Source of the DNA: Chitinophaga sp. YR627
Lineage (GTDB): Bacteria > Bacteroidota > Bacteroidia > Chitinophagales > Chitinophagaceae
Direction of reading: 5' to 3'
DNA: 64,000 nucleotides
Assembly (NCBI RefSeq): GCF_900114995.1
Contig: NZ_FOUX01000002.1
Coordinates: forward strand, 1,240,001 to 1,304,000
The position numbers and the translations under genes are program-made. The notes below the pieces were generated by a model that saw only the letters and a list, made by a program, of their open reading frames with translations, was not told where the DNA came from and did not search any database. Shown one piece after another: positions 1 to 10,300 of this stretch; position 1 is the stretch's first letter; each line of letters starts with the position of its first letter.

Positions 1-240
1 GCATCTATTGCAACCAACGCCACCATTATTATCACGGCTGTTGATACCAGCGGAAACAAACGCTGGCATATTTCCACCAACTTCCGTAATATCAGTAAGG
101 TATTGCAGATAAAAGAACAACTGTTCATCCTTTCCGGCGGATCCGATAACAGTAACGGAGAAGCCAGCAAAATACTGATCTTATCCCTGCGTAATGGCAA
201 AGCCAGTACCTATAACTTCAAGGAAGGCAAATTCATCTAA
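1..240 (+). CDS. C-terminal fragment of an unidentified protein
   Basis: The first frame is open from the window edge to a TAA at 238-240 and gives the last 79 residues of a protein whose start lies outside the window. The fragment is rich in beta-type patterns (alternating hydrophobics, an SGGSDNSNGEA turn, then a strand ending GKFI). That would suit a blade of a propeller or another beta protein, but I do not recognise the family. It is convergent with the following minus-strand operon and is followed by a symmetrical hairpin. The reading frame and stop are seen; the fold is inference. Confidence 0.6.
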   Translation, partial: ASIATNATIIITAVDTSGNKRWHISTNFRNISKVLQIKEQLFILSGGSDNSNGEASKILILSLRNGKASTYNFKEGKFI

Positions 241-257
241 ATATTTATAGAAAAGAA

Positions 258-279
258 AGGCCGGCTAATTAGCCGGCCT
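258..279. terminator. Symmetrical terminator hairpin between convergent genes
   Basis: A 22-bp perfect palindrome (half site AGGCCGGCTAA) lies between the partial plus-strand gene and the end of the minus-strand operon. Read on the minus strand the hairpin is followed by a T-rich run (ttcttttctat), so it should end the 321-17556 operon. On the plus strand no T tract follows, so termination of the first gene there is less certain. Confidence 0.7.
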
Positions 280-320
280 GCGGATCTAAAACCTCCTGAT
301 TTCGAGGGAACAGGAAAAAG

Positions 321-1703
321 TTATGGGCGCTTTAAAAGTCTCCACTCTGCCAGCTGGAATAAGTCGCTGTTCTTCACAGCAGTAATATTCAGGCGATAAA
401 ACTTGAAAGCAACCTGGTTGGAAAAAGTATATTTTGCTGTCAGGAAACGGGAGCCGAAAGACTGATCTGTACGCGTATCCAATACTGTCCAGTCAGTACC
501 GTTATCTGAACCTTCCAGTGTCCAGTTCTTAGGATCACGTTCCGGTGCATCGTTGGCAGACGTCATGGTGTAGGCGCCTGTAGTGATCGGTGTGGCAAAC
601 TCCAGTTGTGCCCATACGGTAGAGAAATTACCCAACAGGAACTTGGAATTGACATTGTTGTCGATCAGCTTACCTGAAGTTTCATTGGCATTGCTGTTAT
701 TTTCATACTGCGTCTTATAACTAATATTGGTATTAGTTATATCAGTTTCTATCAATTTGGAAGGATCCAGTTTCATCACCACCTTACTGCGGGTCTCATC
801 CAGCAGGTGACGGGTAGGATTACTCAGACTTAAAGCCAGTACCGGTTTATTCGATTCATACTTTTTCAGTGATTCTGTTTTCACGACCAGGTCAAATCTT
901 GCTGTATTGCTATTGGCCGGAAAGTTCAGTGTAGAAGGAATGGTGTAGTCATCACCTTCTTTCAGTAATGTAGACCCGGCCAGTGTACCGTCATCGATCA
1001 ATGCCTGAGCGGTATCAGCACTGGTGCTTATATTCACTGTAAAAGATCCTCCTGCTACACCGCCCAATGTGACGCTCACCGGCAGTACCACAAAGCTGGT
1101 GCCCAGCGTATGATCTGTACCGGAAGGCTGCTGCAATACATTGCCGCCACCGGTAAAGAAGAGATAATGTATATCCTCCTGTCTGATCACCTCAGTTGTA
1201 TTGATCAGTAACACCGCCATTTTTCCGGTAGCATCCAGGGTATTGTGTTTGCCTACATCCGCCAGACTAATAGCGAGCGCCAGCGTCTTTCCATAGTATC
1301 TTTCTATTGCCTGCATACTGACCTGTAAGGGAATAGAAAGCGTATCGATACCAAACCTGACCTCAGCTGTCTTCGCCAGCTGATAATAGCTCTCTTCCAG
1401 TAATACAGCGTCGCCCAGTTGTCCGGCGTCAATCATATGCCGGATCGTGTCGTTATTCACATGTATATCTACTGTGAATATCTTCGGCGCTGTAGCTGAC
1501 AACACGATATTGACAGGAATAGTGACATTATCGATCGTCCGGGTGTAATTATTACCCGAAGGCACCGTGATCCTTCCATTAGCGCTCCGGATGGAGACGT
1601 TTACCGGCGATCGTTGTTCGTCGTTAAACTTTTCATTCTTTTTGCAGGAAAACAATCCTGACAAACATAGCAGCAACAGCACAGGGAATATATTGCGACT
1701 CAT
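321..1703 (-). CDS. Surface lipoprotein with two DUF1735-like domains and a C-terminal F5/8 type C domain
   Basis: 460 residues. A lipoprotein signal ends in Leu-Phe-Ser-Cys (C20) followed by KK, so outer-membrane anchoring is expected. Residues about 33-170 and 200-318 are two related beta repeats of the DUF1735 (BT_3987-like N-terminal) type: each has a long strand region, a loop with a Leu-Leu-x-Glu-x-x-Tyr motif, and an end resembling 'LALSLSNPTRHLLDETRSKV'. Residues about 325-460 look like a discoidin/F5-8 type C carbohydrate-binding domain (VWAQLEFATPI, DWTVLDTRTD, KFYRLNITAV). No catalytic domain is visible. It is the last gene of the ten-gene operon, 31 bp after the preceding gene. 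A binding role at the cell surface is inference from the domains. Confidence 0.82.
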   Translation of the reverse strand: MSRNIFPVLLLLCLSGLFSCKKNEKFNDEQRSPVNVSIRSANGRITVPSGNNYTRTIDNVTIPVNIVLSATAPKIFTVDIHVNNDTIRHMIDAGQLGDAVLLEESYYQLAKTAEVRFGIDTLSIPLQVSMQAIERYYGKTLALAISLADVGKHNTLDATGKMAVLLINTTEVIRQEDIHYLFFTGGGNVLQQPSGTDHTLGTSFVVLPVSVTLGGVAGGSFTVNISTSADTAQALIDDGTLAGSTLLKEGDDYTIPSTLNFPANSNTARFDLVVKTESLKKYESNKPVLALSLSNPTRHLLDETRSKVVMKLDPSKLIETDITNTNISYKTQYENNSNANETSGKLIDNNVNSKFLLGNFSTVWAQLEFATPITTGAYTMTSANDAPERDPKNWTLEGSDNGTDWTVLDTRTDQSFGSRFLTAKYTFSNQVAFKFYRLNITAVKNSDLFQLAEWRLLKRP

Positions 1704-1734
1704 ATCGGCTTATTTGCGGTTTTTAAATAAATGA

Positions 1735-3480
1735 TCAGAGGCTGGCATAAGAGGTAACCCATACCCTTCCATCCATCTGCCATTTTGTATCTGCGGCTAT
1801 CTGTAACCAGTTCAATACCTGACGGGCTACATCCACCGGCTGAGGCACCAGTTGTGCCAGATTGGTAGCTGTACTTGGGCACATCAGATCATTGAAATCA
1901 TCCCACTGGTAGGCTCCGTGGATGACAAAGTCGTGCCGGTATTCCGACTGATCTTTGAACACGCCGCCAAAGCCATCCCGGCAGGGCCAGTACCCGATCA
2001 GATAATCGCGGTACGGATGAGAAGAAGGTAGTTCTTCTGCGCACACATAGGCCTTGATCACACTATCCGGTAAAGCGGCACGCCAGAAACGGATCTCGGT
2101 TACATTGGCATTCAGCCAGCGGTTATCATCCACAACGTTAGCTGGCACCCAGCCTAATGTGACCGGAGACCCGTTATCGAAATTTCCATAGGAAGTGATC
2201 TCTTGTTCTGTATTAAAATTACCATCGGTGAACAGCCGGATAAAACGCTTGTTATCCCTGTTCAGGAATACAGCCGTCAGGTCGTGCCATTTACCATCAC
2301 TGATATTTGCACCGGTCACCATATTGAAGCCCGCACCATTCTGGCCATAGTGTACGCCCCAGGCATTTGTTTCCAGCGACATACTCCAGCCGGTATTTTT
2401 CCACCAGTCATTAGAGAGGTTATTACCGATGATATTGGGATAAGTGTAGGAATAATCGCCGTAAACGGTCTTGTTCTTCCTGATCTTCAGGGCAATGGTC
2501 ATTTGATTGGTCTTACCAAGATTCAGGTCTTCTTTCCCTTCGTTAATATCTGCATATACAGCAGTAGCAGCAGTTTTACCATACAATCTTACTGACTTAC
2601 CGGTATAGCGGTTCCCTGTATAGGGCCGGTCAATGAAATTGGGTACATAGCGGGGCGAATAGAAGATCGTGAAAGTATTGATCTTCGGATTACTGAGAAT
2701 GGTACCATCATCATCTTCCGGCTTTAATTCGTGCGGACCACCATTACCAGAGGTAACGATCACCAGCCAGTTCTCATGCGCATAGTTCTTACGCTGCTTC
2801 AGCGCATTCATGATATTACCGACATAATCATCCACGCGCTGGATAGCGGCTTTATATTCAGGTACGCTCACATCATAGCCGTATGTTTTACCGGCGGTAG
2901 CGACCTGACTGAACTGACCGAATATCAGTCCGGCAGTATCGATCTTCAGTTCATCGATTATAGCCAGTTCAGTTGCATCATCATCATTTGCAAATGTGCG
3001 GTTCACATCAGCATCCGTGATCAGCATTCTACCCAGTGAATCGGAAGCGCTGTATGCAGCGATACGGAAAGCAGGCATACGGGCTTTGATGTATTTAAAG
3101 AATACCGGATACTGTGACAAACGGTTATCACTGAAATCGCTTTTTACCACACCATGTTTTTCCTTGCGTACACCTGTTAGCAGATCCGCCCATGCGGTTG
3201 CAGTCAGGTTTAGTGTATCACTAAGACTATTCCAGGAATAGATTGCATTATCTCCCAGCATCTGTAGATGACTAGCCTGTGCATTTCTGACAGATTCTCC
3301 CCGTGCGCCGTCCACTACCAGAAAAAGTATTTTAGGCTGTCGCCCTGTTACACCGGTTGTATCTTCATATTCCCTGTTTTCCAGCATCCGGTCATAACCT
3401 TTGTTACAGGCTACGCAAAGTACACCGATGATGATGGTCAGCCATCTGAGCTTCTTCATATATGCGGTTAATTTTATCAT
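1735..3480 (-). CDS. Lipoprotein with type I phosphodiesterase/alkaline-phosphatase fold, metal ligands lost, with inserted LamG domain
   Basis: 581 residues. A lipoprotein signal ends at C25 (LCVAC). Residues about 50-290 follow the nucleotide pyrophosphatase/phosphodiesterase (alkaline phosphatase superfamily) pattern: VVDGARG with the first metal Asp (D57), a nucleophile-loop equivalent TATAWADLLTG (T93 or T95), then HGV. The later metal-ligand motifs are changed. Where the family has D-x-x-GH, this has A194 to K198, and the SDHGG motif reads SGNGG (G245, N246). A LamG/concanavalin-like domain (about 315-510) interrupts the fold, whose usual tail (VPQPVDVARQVLNWLQI, DGRVW) resumes at the C-terminus. 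The start codon overlaps the upstream stop (ATGA, 3477-3480). A second ATG at 3459 (MKKLRW) is an alternative start. I infer a non-catalytic binding protein. Confidence 0.8.
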   Translation of the reverse strand: MIKLTAYMKKLRWLTIIIGVLCVACNKGYDRMLENREYEDTTGVTGRQPKILFLVVDGARGESVRNAQASHLQMLGDNAIYSWNSLSDTLNLTATAWADLLTGVRKEKHGVVKSDFSDNRLSQYPVFFKYIKARMPAFRIAAYSASDSLGRMLITDADVNRTFANDDDATELAIIDELKIDTAGLIFGQFSQVATAGKTYGYDVSVPEYKAAIQRVDDYVGNIMNALKQRKNYAHENWLVIVTSGNGGPHELKPEDDDGTILSNPKINTFTIFYSPRYVPNFIDRPYTGNRYTGKSVRLYGKTAATAVYADINEGKEDLNLGKTNQMTIALKIRKNKTVYGDYSYTYPNIIGNNLSNDWWKNTGWSMSLETNAWGVHYGQNGAGFNMVTGANISDGKWHDLTAVFLNRDNKRFIRLFTDGNFNTEQEITSYGNFDNGSPVTLGWVPANVVDDNRWLNANVTEIRFWRAALPDSVIKAYVCAEELPSSHPYRDYLIGYWPCRDGFGGVFKDQSEYRHDFVIHGAYQWDDFNDLMCPSTATNLAQLVPQPVDVARQVLNWLQIAADTKWQMDGRVWVTSYASL

Positions 3481-5048
3481 TTGAATAACAGGCGGACTAC
3501 ATTACTGATATCTTTCTCATTGAAACGGCTAAAGCCTCCCATGAGTAGTGCCTGTGTTTGTCCGGAAGTGTTGATTGTTTCAAATACCTTCGAAATGGAA
3601 CCGGAGAAGTCGCCGGTGTTATTATATCCCGGGGCCAGTTTACCGGTATTATCCAATACCATAAATCCACTACGGTGTACGCCGTCATACCGGTTGAAGT
3701 TCCCATTGACGATCACCATGCCATTGCTCAGCTGCTGTGCACACCAGTAATTTTCGTTACTGGCTTTCCCCCGTACATTGAATTGCGGATCAGTCGTACC
3801 ATCCGCCTTCAGCATCACCAGGCCGCTGGCAGGCGCATTATCAAACTTGATAAAACTACCTGACAGGACGAATCGTTGCGTGGCCGCATTGAAACGGATC
3901 GATAGAATAGAGTTATCAGCTCCCCCACCGCCAAAACCAGGGTCCAGACTTCCATCAACATTAATACGGGCGATATATGGTGCCGGCTGGCCGTTATAAC
4001 GGGTAAAACGACCTACGATGATGATCTTACCGTCTGCCTGCTGATAAGCGTCGGAAATAGGCCCATTAGGACCGTCAAAACTCCTGTGACGAGTCAGGTC
4101 ATAGTTGAAGGTGGAATCCAGTGAACCATCCGGCATGAAACGTACCAGCTGACGCACCAAAACACTGTCTGTGATCAGGGAATCTCTCTCCTTCAGATAA
4201 TCAGATTTACCATATACAAACTGAAGGTAGTAGTTGAAACTGCCTATTGCGGTAATTCGGTTATTGTGGACAAACAATCTGGAGATGCGGCCATCTGTTC
4301 CTCCATTAAAGGCAGGCACTGTATCCTTGTCCGTAAAGGTGGTCACACTCATGGAATCCAGTGACCCATTACTATTGAGTACGGTGATATTGTGCACTTC
4401 CGCCTGATGGATATCGTAAGAAGCAAAGTTGCCCCCCACTACGAGTTTACCACTAGGTAAGGCTGCAATACTGTTCAGAGAACCGTCGGCTCCCCTGCCG
4501 GACTGCAGACTACGATCCATTTCTCCGTCTTTGGAAGTCAATACGATCCTGCTGATAGGCCGTACAATACCCTTACGTTCATAGTCCAGGAAGTCGCCCA
4601 CCAGTAGAAGTCTGCCGTCCGCATAACGGTATACATCGTTCACCCAGTTATTCGCCCCTACCACTACTTTGTAATTAGGGTCAATCTCCAGATTACCTCT
4701 TACCCGGAACAGCGGACCAAAAAAGATCTGGTCGCCGATAGTAGCAGAAGTCACACCTGTGCTGGCGGTCACCGGTACTTTTACCTGTATACTGGCAGAA
4801 TCTACTTTGATAATTTCACCAGGTTCTCCGTTGAAATTGAAAAGCAGGGCGTCCTTATGTTTCACAAGTCCCTTCCCTTTGAAGGTGATCACCGTACCCG
4901 GTGCTGCTTCTGAAGGTGCAGGTATTTCTGTACTGAGTTGTACACCCAGTGGTTCCTTTCCACCAGCGTAAGGATCTTCGAATTTCTCTTCTTTCTTACA
5001 GGCAGCGATGACAAGCATCAGCAGCACTGCTGTTATTATTCTTCTCAT
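3477..5048 (-). CDS. Lipoprotein with IPT/TIG-like domain and delta-60 (DUF5122) repeat propeller
   Basis: 523 residues. The signal ends at C17 (VIAAC, then KK). Residues about 35-115 form an IPT/TIG-like Ig fold (PGTVITFKGKGL, VKVPVTASTGVTSATI). From about 125 to the end there are delta-60-type repeats with the typical spacing of 'G(K/R)hhhhG.F' and 'DG(S/T)hD..F', for example near DGSLDSTFNYDL, DGSLDPGFGGGG and DGTTDPQFNVRG, suggesting a seven-bladed propeller. No catalytic residues are evident. It lies between the fasciclin gene (18 bp upstream) and the phosphodiesterase-like gene (ATGA overlap downstream), so it is probably translationally coupled. Its likely role is surface scaffolding or ligand binding for the SusCD system; that is inference. 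Confidence 0.82.
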   Translation of the reverse strand: MRRIITAVLLMLVIAACKKEEKFEDPYAGGKEPLGVQLSTEIPAPSEAAPGTVITFKGKGLVKHKDALLFNFNGEPGEIIKVDSASIQVKVPVTASTGVTSATIGDQIFFGPLFRVRGNLEIDPNYKVVVGANNWVNDVYRYADGRLLLVGDFLDYERKGIVRPISRIVLTSKDGEMDRSLQSGRGADGSLNSIAALPSGKLVVGGNFASYDIHQAEVHNITVLNSNGSLDSMSVTTFTDKDTVPAFNGGTDGRISRLFVHNNRITAIGSFNYYLQFVYGKSDYLKERDSLITDSVLVRQLVRFMPDGSLDSTFNYDLTRHRSFDGPNGPISDAYQQADGKIIIVGRFTRYNGQPAPYIARINVDGSLDPGFGGGGADNSILSIRFNAATQRFVLSGSFIKFDNAPASGLVMLKADGTTDPQFNVRGKASNENYWCAQQLSNGMVIVNGNFNRYDGVHRSGFMVLDNTGKLAPGYNNTGDFSGSISKVFETINTSGQTQALLMGGFSRFNEKDISNVVRLLFK

Positions 5049-5066
5049 GTGATACTGACTTTTTTA

Positions 5067-5768
5067 TTAACCTCCGTTTTCCTGGGCAGCGATCACATCG
5101 GAGATAAAGAGATACGCGCTGAAGCCGAAATAAAGATGATTGTCATTGATCGTATGCACCACCCCATTGTAGGTTGTGATATTACAGGAAGCGATACGTT
5201 CAATGATCCAGTTATCCTTTGGCTTCGCCGGATCGGGTATCCAGGCAAGGGTTAACTGGCGGTAGCCAACATACTTTACCCCGTTATCATCATTGTAGAT
5301 AACACCGATATTCATGGGCGTACCGAACCAGGACAGGTATCCCTGGCCAGGATAGGTGTTCAGGAGGTTGTAATCTATCTGCGGATAATCTTTCAGTTCA
5401 TTGGTGCCGTGGAACATGTACATCTGCAGATACTTCTGCCAGATGCGCTGTGGTACATCAGCGAGTGTTTTTATTGTATCGTATCCCTGATAATAGAGGC
5501 TGTAATTCAGCTCCCGTACCAGCCGGAGTATACTCCTATCTGTCGGGGCGAAGAATGTCAGGGTATCGCTTTTGAATACCTCTTCCATTCCTGCCAGTCT
5601 CACTACTGTGGCCAGCGAATCAAAGTAGAGAGGAACTGCATCCAGGTAATCCATGGTAGTTCCTTTAAAAGCAGGATCATGTTTGCCTGAATCCTGAAAG
5701 TATTCATCTTTTTTACAGGCTGTGAATACCATAAAAAAGGCTGTCATTAAACAGAGTATTGTCCGCAT
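5067..5768 (-). CDS. Fasciclin-domain lipoprotein
   Basis: 233 residues with a lipoprotein signal ending at C18 (VFTAC, then KK). Residues about 37-215 match a single fasciclin (FAS1) domain: an N-terminal helical part, the FFAPTDRSILRL motif typical of the H1 region, and a late THY/H2-like segment (TTYNGVVHTINDNHLYFGF). FAS1 domains mediate adhesion or ligand binding in many organisms. Here the gene follows SusD with 10 bp spacing and precedes the IPT/delta-60 lipoprotein, so it is probably an accessory surface protein of this SusCD pair. A second fasciclin gene sits at the equivalent place after the other SusD in the same operon. Confidence 0.85.
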   Translation of the reverse strand: MRTILCLMTAFFMVFTACKKDEYFQDSGKHDPAFKGTTMDYLDAVPLYFDSLATVVRLAGMEEVFKSDTLTFFAPTDRSILRLVRELNYSLYYQGYDTIKTLADVPQRIWQKYLQMYMFHGTNELKDYPQIDYNLLNTYPGQGYLSWFGTPMNIGVIYNDDNGVKYVGYRQLTLAWIPDPAKPKDNWIIERIASCNITTYNGVVHTINDNHLYFGFSAYLFISDVIAAQENGG

Positions 5769-5778
5769 AAAACAGTTT

Positions 5779-7311
5779 TTATCTTAACCAATAGTTGTTC
5801 AGTTGCATATAAGGGTTGTTATCCAGGGCGCTGGTATTGATAGGCCAGGTCCATCCGCCATTGTCAAACTGTGCCTGTGTAAGCGGATAGTAGCACCATT
5901 GCTGATTGGTGACACGTCCGGTGCGCACCAGGTCGAAATAGTAATGGCCTTCCATCATCAGCTCTTTGGCTCTTTCCGTGAAGATGGCGTCTTTGAGGGC
6001 TTGTCCGCCTCCACCCTGATATACAGGTGTTTTAGCGCGCAGCCTGATCATATTCATCATCCTGATGGCTTCAGCCGTCTGCGTTTCGCCTAGCTCTGCC
6101 AGTGCTTCAGCTCTGAGCAGAATAGCGCCTGCGTACCGCAACACGATAAGGTTGTTATCCACATTCACGTCTGAGTTACCCTGTTCATAAAGGCTGTTAT
6201 ACTTGAGGAACATGAACGTGCCGTCGTTGGAATACATCTGTGAATCAAACCACATTTCTATTCTTGCATCAGGCACCCCTGAAGGATAGAGGCGCCTCAG
6301 GTATTCTGCACGGAAGTAGGTAAAACTATACTGGTGATTGTAAGCAGGGCGTTTATAGGGGTAATGCACCACAAACTCAGAAAGATCATTCCATTTTTCT
6401 GCCAGTCCTTCGCCATAGTTAGAGCTGATCACGATATCAAACAAACTTTCCCTTGAACGACCTTTGAAGATGGTAAAAGACTCTTCAATCGGCAGCAGCG
6501 TATAAGCGTTGCTCTTGATCATCTCATCCCCCAGATCGGCGGTTGCCTTGTAGTGCTGCTGTGCATTGGCTTTGTCAAAACCGGCGTTCCACATATGTAA
6601 CTCCATGAGTAAACCAATAGCGGCGCCTTTACTTGCCCTGGCACCCTGGTAGGCGGGTTCTGTAAAGGACCATGGCATATCACCCAGTACTGCGGTCAGG
6701 TCATTGATACAGTTATTCACCACATTGACCATTTTCTCTCTTGGCAATGGTGCTTCGTGATAAGCGTCTGTGTAGTATACCACATCCCCCCACATTCTCA
6801 CCATGATGAAATAGCTCAGACAACGCATAAAGGTTGCTTCGGCTTTATAAGCCCTTTTACGGGCTTCTGTCAGATCGGGTATCTGACGTCTGTCCACCTC
6901 GTAAATAAGGATATTACAGGCCTGTATGACGCGATAATAGGGTTTCCAGTCCGCCATGTTATACAGGTCGAAAATGTCCCAGAATTCCTTTCCTGCAGGT
7001 CTGTAAATAACCGAGAGCAGGTCATTCTTAGCGATATATTCCACAAAGGTCCTGTCAGCCCCGTCACCCTTTGGCGACATGGCCAGCATACCGCCCCTGG
7101 CTTCCCCTGCCATCGCAAACAGCGGACAGGAACCTGTTACATCCCTGAAAAGACCGTAGATGTCCCAGGCATTATCTTCCACATCTTTCGCTGTTTTGAA
7201 GAAGGTATTTCCTGACAGCCGGTCCAGCGGCTCCACATTCAGGAACTTTTTGCACCCGTACTGACTGATCAGCAGTAAACAGGTCGTGATATAAATAAAC
7301 CTCCGGATCAT
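5779..7311 (-). CDS. SusD/RagB-family nutrient-binding outer-membrane lipoprotein (first pair)
   Basis: 510 residues. The signal ends at C20 (SQYGC, then KKFLNVEP), the classic SusD start. The N-terminal SusD-like part has the pattern 'FFKTAKDVEDNAWDIYGLFRDV' region near 35-60 and TPR-like helices. The C-terminal RagB/SusD part includes 'LLRAEALAELGE' and 'ERAKELMMEGHYYFDLVRTG' segments and ends in the usual Asn/Tyr/Trp-rich tail. SusD proteins form the lid on the SusC barrel and capture the ligand. The gene starts 18 bp after its SusC partner. The substrate cannot be read from sequence, and no linked glycoside hydrolase points to a glycan. Confidence 0.95.
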   Translation of the reverse strand: MIRRFIYITTCLLLISQYGCKKFLNVEPLDRLSGNTFFKTAKDVEDNAWDIYGLFRDVTGSCPLFAMAGEARGGMLAMSPKGDGADRTFVEYIAKNDLLSVIYRPAGKEFWDIFDLYNMADWKPYYRVIQACNILIYEVDRRQIPDLTEARKRAYKAEATFMRCLSYFIMVRMWGDVVYYTDAYHEAPLPREKMVNVVNNCINDLTAVLGDMPWSFTEPAYQGARASKGAAIGLLMELHMWNAGFDKANAQQHYKATADLGDEMIKSNAYTLLPIEESFTIFKGRSRESLFDIVISSNYGEGLAEKWNDLSEFVVHYPYKRPAYNHQYSFTYFRAEYLRRLYPSGVPDARIEMWFDSQMYSNDGTFMFLKYNSLYEQGNSDVNVDNNLIVLRYAGAILLRAEALAELGETQTAEAIRMMNMIRLRAKTPVYQGGGGQALKDAIFTERAKELMMEGHYYFDLVRTGRVTNQQWCYYPLTQAQFDNGGWTWPINTSALDNNPYMQLNNYWLR

Positions 7312-7329
7312 AGCAATACATTTAAAACT

Positions 7330-10300
7330 TTAGAATTCTACATTCAATCCCACGTTATAGCTGCGGGCAATCGGATAACCTCCTGACTGGTCACGTCCCA
7401 TGGCCGATACGTTTTCCGGGTTAGGACCACTGTATGGTGAGAAGGTGATCAGGTTATTGCCTGACAGGTACATGCGGACAGAGTTGATACCATAACGGTT
7501 GGTAAATTTCCTGTTCACCAGGTATGCCAGTGTCATGGTATTCACCTTGAAATATGAGCCATCTTCCTGTATCAGGGTCTGATCATAGCGGTAAGGCCTG
7601 ATATCGTTATAACGCTTGTAGTCAAAAGGATTTGGATAATGCGAAGTCGATCCCGGCCCTTTCCAGTAATCCACATCACTGAAATCAACCATCGCCTTTG
7701 GATTATAAGGATCGCCCAGGAACTGCATTCTTTCCGCAAATGCATTGTTCAGAATGTCCCTGATGAGGGTAAAGGAAGTACTGATATTCAGTGAGAAGTT
7801 CTTCCAGTTCACGTAAGACTGGATACCACCGGTGATCAGCGGTTGTGAGTTACCGGCAGCTACATAGTCATTTGCATCGAGGATGTAGTTACCATCCACA
7901 TCTTTCCAGATAGGATCACCTGCCTTGAAGTAAGTCCCATTGGAAGTACGGTAACGCTGACCGGTAGCAGGATCGACAGGTACGTCTGCATCTGAGGCAT
8001 ACACCCCTTCCGTTTTCAACAGGTAGTTGGTTAAACTGTTTCTGCCCACACGGAAGAGTGTATGCTGACTGGTGGAGTTGTCATACTGAACGAGTTGTCT
8101 TGCGCCATTCGGAAGACTGGTCAGTACGTCTTTATTCAACGCCGCATTCAGGGAGAGTGTCCACTGAACTTCACTGGTACGGGGCAGCGGACGGAAAGTC
8201 AGGGTCAGCTCATACCCGTAGTTGATCAGTGAAGTTTCATTCGTGGTGATCTCGTTGAAACCTGTGATGTTGGACAGCGATTTGGTACGGAGGAGGTTCT
8301 TTACGGTCTTGTAATAAGCGTCAAAGATCACCTCTATCCTGCTGTCGAAGAAACCGGCCTCAAAACCGCCGTTATACTGTGTCGTAGCTGTAGGTTGCAG
8401 GTAAGTATTAGGCAATTGATTAAAGTTGATCCCAAGGCGCGGGTTCGCATTATAAGTACCTCTCGGATCGTAGGTACCATAGATGGAAAATATATCGCCG
8501 GAGGGAACGATGTTCTGTCCCCAGCTACCACGAAGGGAACCGTAGGTCAGCCAGGTCTTCTCACTCATGGCTGCCTCTTTATTAAAGTTCCACCTGATAC
8601 CGATCGCAGGGTTTTTGGAGTAAGGATCTTCAAAACCGGAGCTGGACGTACCATCCATCCTGTAGCTGAAATCCACTACATACTTCTGTTTATAGTTGTA
8701 GGAAAATGTTCCTGCAAAGGAGGCCACATGCTGTTTGCTGTAGTTATCCAGGAGGCCCCCTCCACGGGAAGCATATCCATCATAACCGAGCGGTCCTTCG
8801 TATTGGTTATTCGGCGTTTTCTCCTGCCGGATCACCTGCGCCTGGAAGCCACGGTTATAGAATTCGTTAAATGCGGAGATAAAGAAGTTATGGTTTGTAT
8901 TAACAACACGGTTATAAGAAATCGTGTTACGGTTGTACAGCGTAAACTTACGGTCGTTGTAAGCATAGATCTGGGAGAAGTCGTTATTGGCTTCCGCCGG
9001 CGTGAACCTGTCTTCCGTATTGGAAGCATATTCATAGCTCACACTCGATCCGAGGTTCAGCCCTGGTACCAGCTGATAGCTGACATCCAGACTACTGCGC
9101 ACGTTCCCTGTTTTATTATCGTTACGCGTGTTTAAGGCAGATAATACGCCAGCGGTACTCTGGTAGAAGGACGGACCAGGTAAGAGGGAAGACGCCGAGG
9201 CATTGGAAGAAACACCACTCTGCGTTAAACCATTACCATTTCCTTTGTTTCTTCTGCCCACCTGTGTGGATAAAGTAGTGAATACGCGGAGTTTGGTATT
9301 CGGCTGGTACAGCATATTCGTGTTGATGGAATACCTGTCAAAGCCTGTATTACGGATCACACCATTCTCGTGATAGTATCCCAGATCGACTTTGTAGTTG
9401 AATTTAGGATCACCACCACTGATATTTACGTTATGCGTCTGGTTGGCCGTAGTGGCGTAGAATACATCCTGCCAGTTGGTAGAATTGTTATAGTAGGGAT
9501 TCAGACTATCCGCCAGGAAAGGCTTGGTAGAAATCTGATAGATGTCTTCCATATTACTACCGCCATAGATCATACCCAGACGGATCCTTCTTTCTTCCTT
9601 ACCCCCGATCGTCGGACGTAATTTCGGTGGATTATTCACAAAGAAGTTACCAGTATACCGTACCAGTGGGATCGGAGAACTACCACGACGGGTGGTGATC
9701 AGGATCACCCCATAAGCACCCCTGGAACCGTATAAGGCGGTTGCCTGAGAGTCTTTCAGGATCTCCATGCTTTCGATATCTTCCGGAGGAATGAGGGACA
9801 GCGGACTTACACCAGGACCAGCAGACTGGTATCCATATTCGAAGTTGGCATCCGCCTCAACCGGTACCCCATCGATCACATATAAGGGAGATGTTGGCGA
9901 CAGGAATGCGTCGTTACCATTACCGGATACACTGATATTGGAGAGACCTCTGATCTGTATCAGACCACGACCACCCGGTGTACCGGTATTATTCTGGATA
10001 TTCAGACCTGCTACGCGGCCCTGTAATAACTGTTCTACGTTGGATACGGGAACGTCCTGTAATTCCTTACCACTTACGATCACCGCAGAGCCGGTCGTCA
10101 CCTCTCTGGTCTTTTTCTGGTAACCGATAACGATTGCCTCATTCAGTTTATTCTCTGTCACCATTAGACGGATCACCAGATCCCGTTTATCTTTCATTTT
10201 GATCTTATAATCGGAGAAGCCGATATAACGGAATACCAGCTGTGCATCCGCTGGTACGGCTACTGAGAATGACCCGTTTGCATTGGTCACACCCACCGCC

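Noticed and set aside
8395..9135. Long plus-strand open frame (246 codons) opposite the SusC gene
   Set aside because: It lies wholly antisense to a clear SusC coding region, has no recognisable domain and reflects the low stop frequency opposite this gene.
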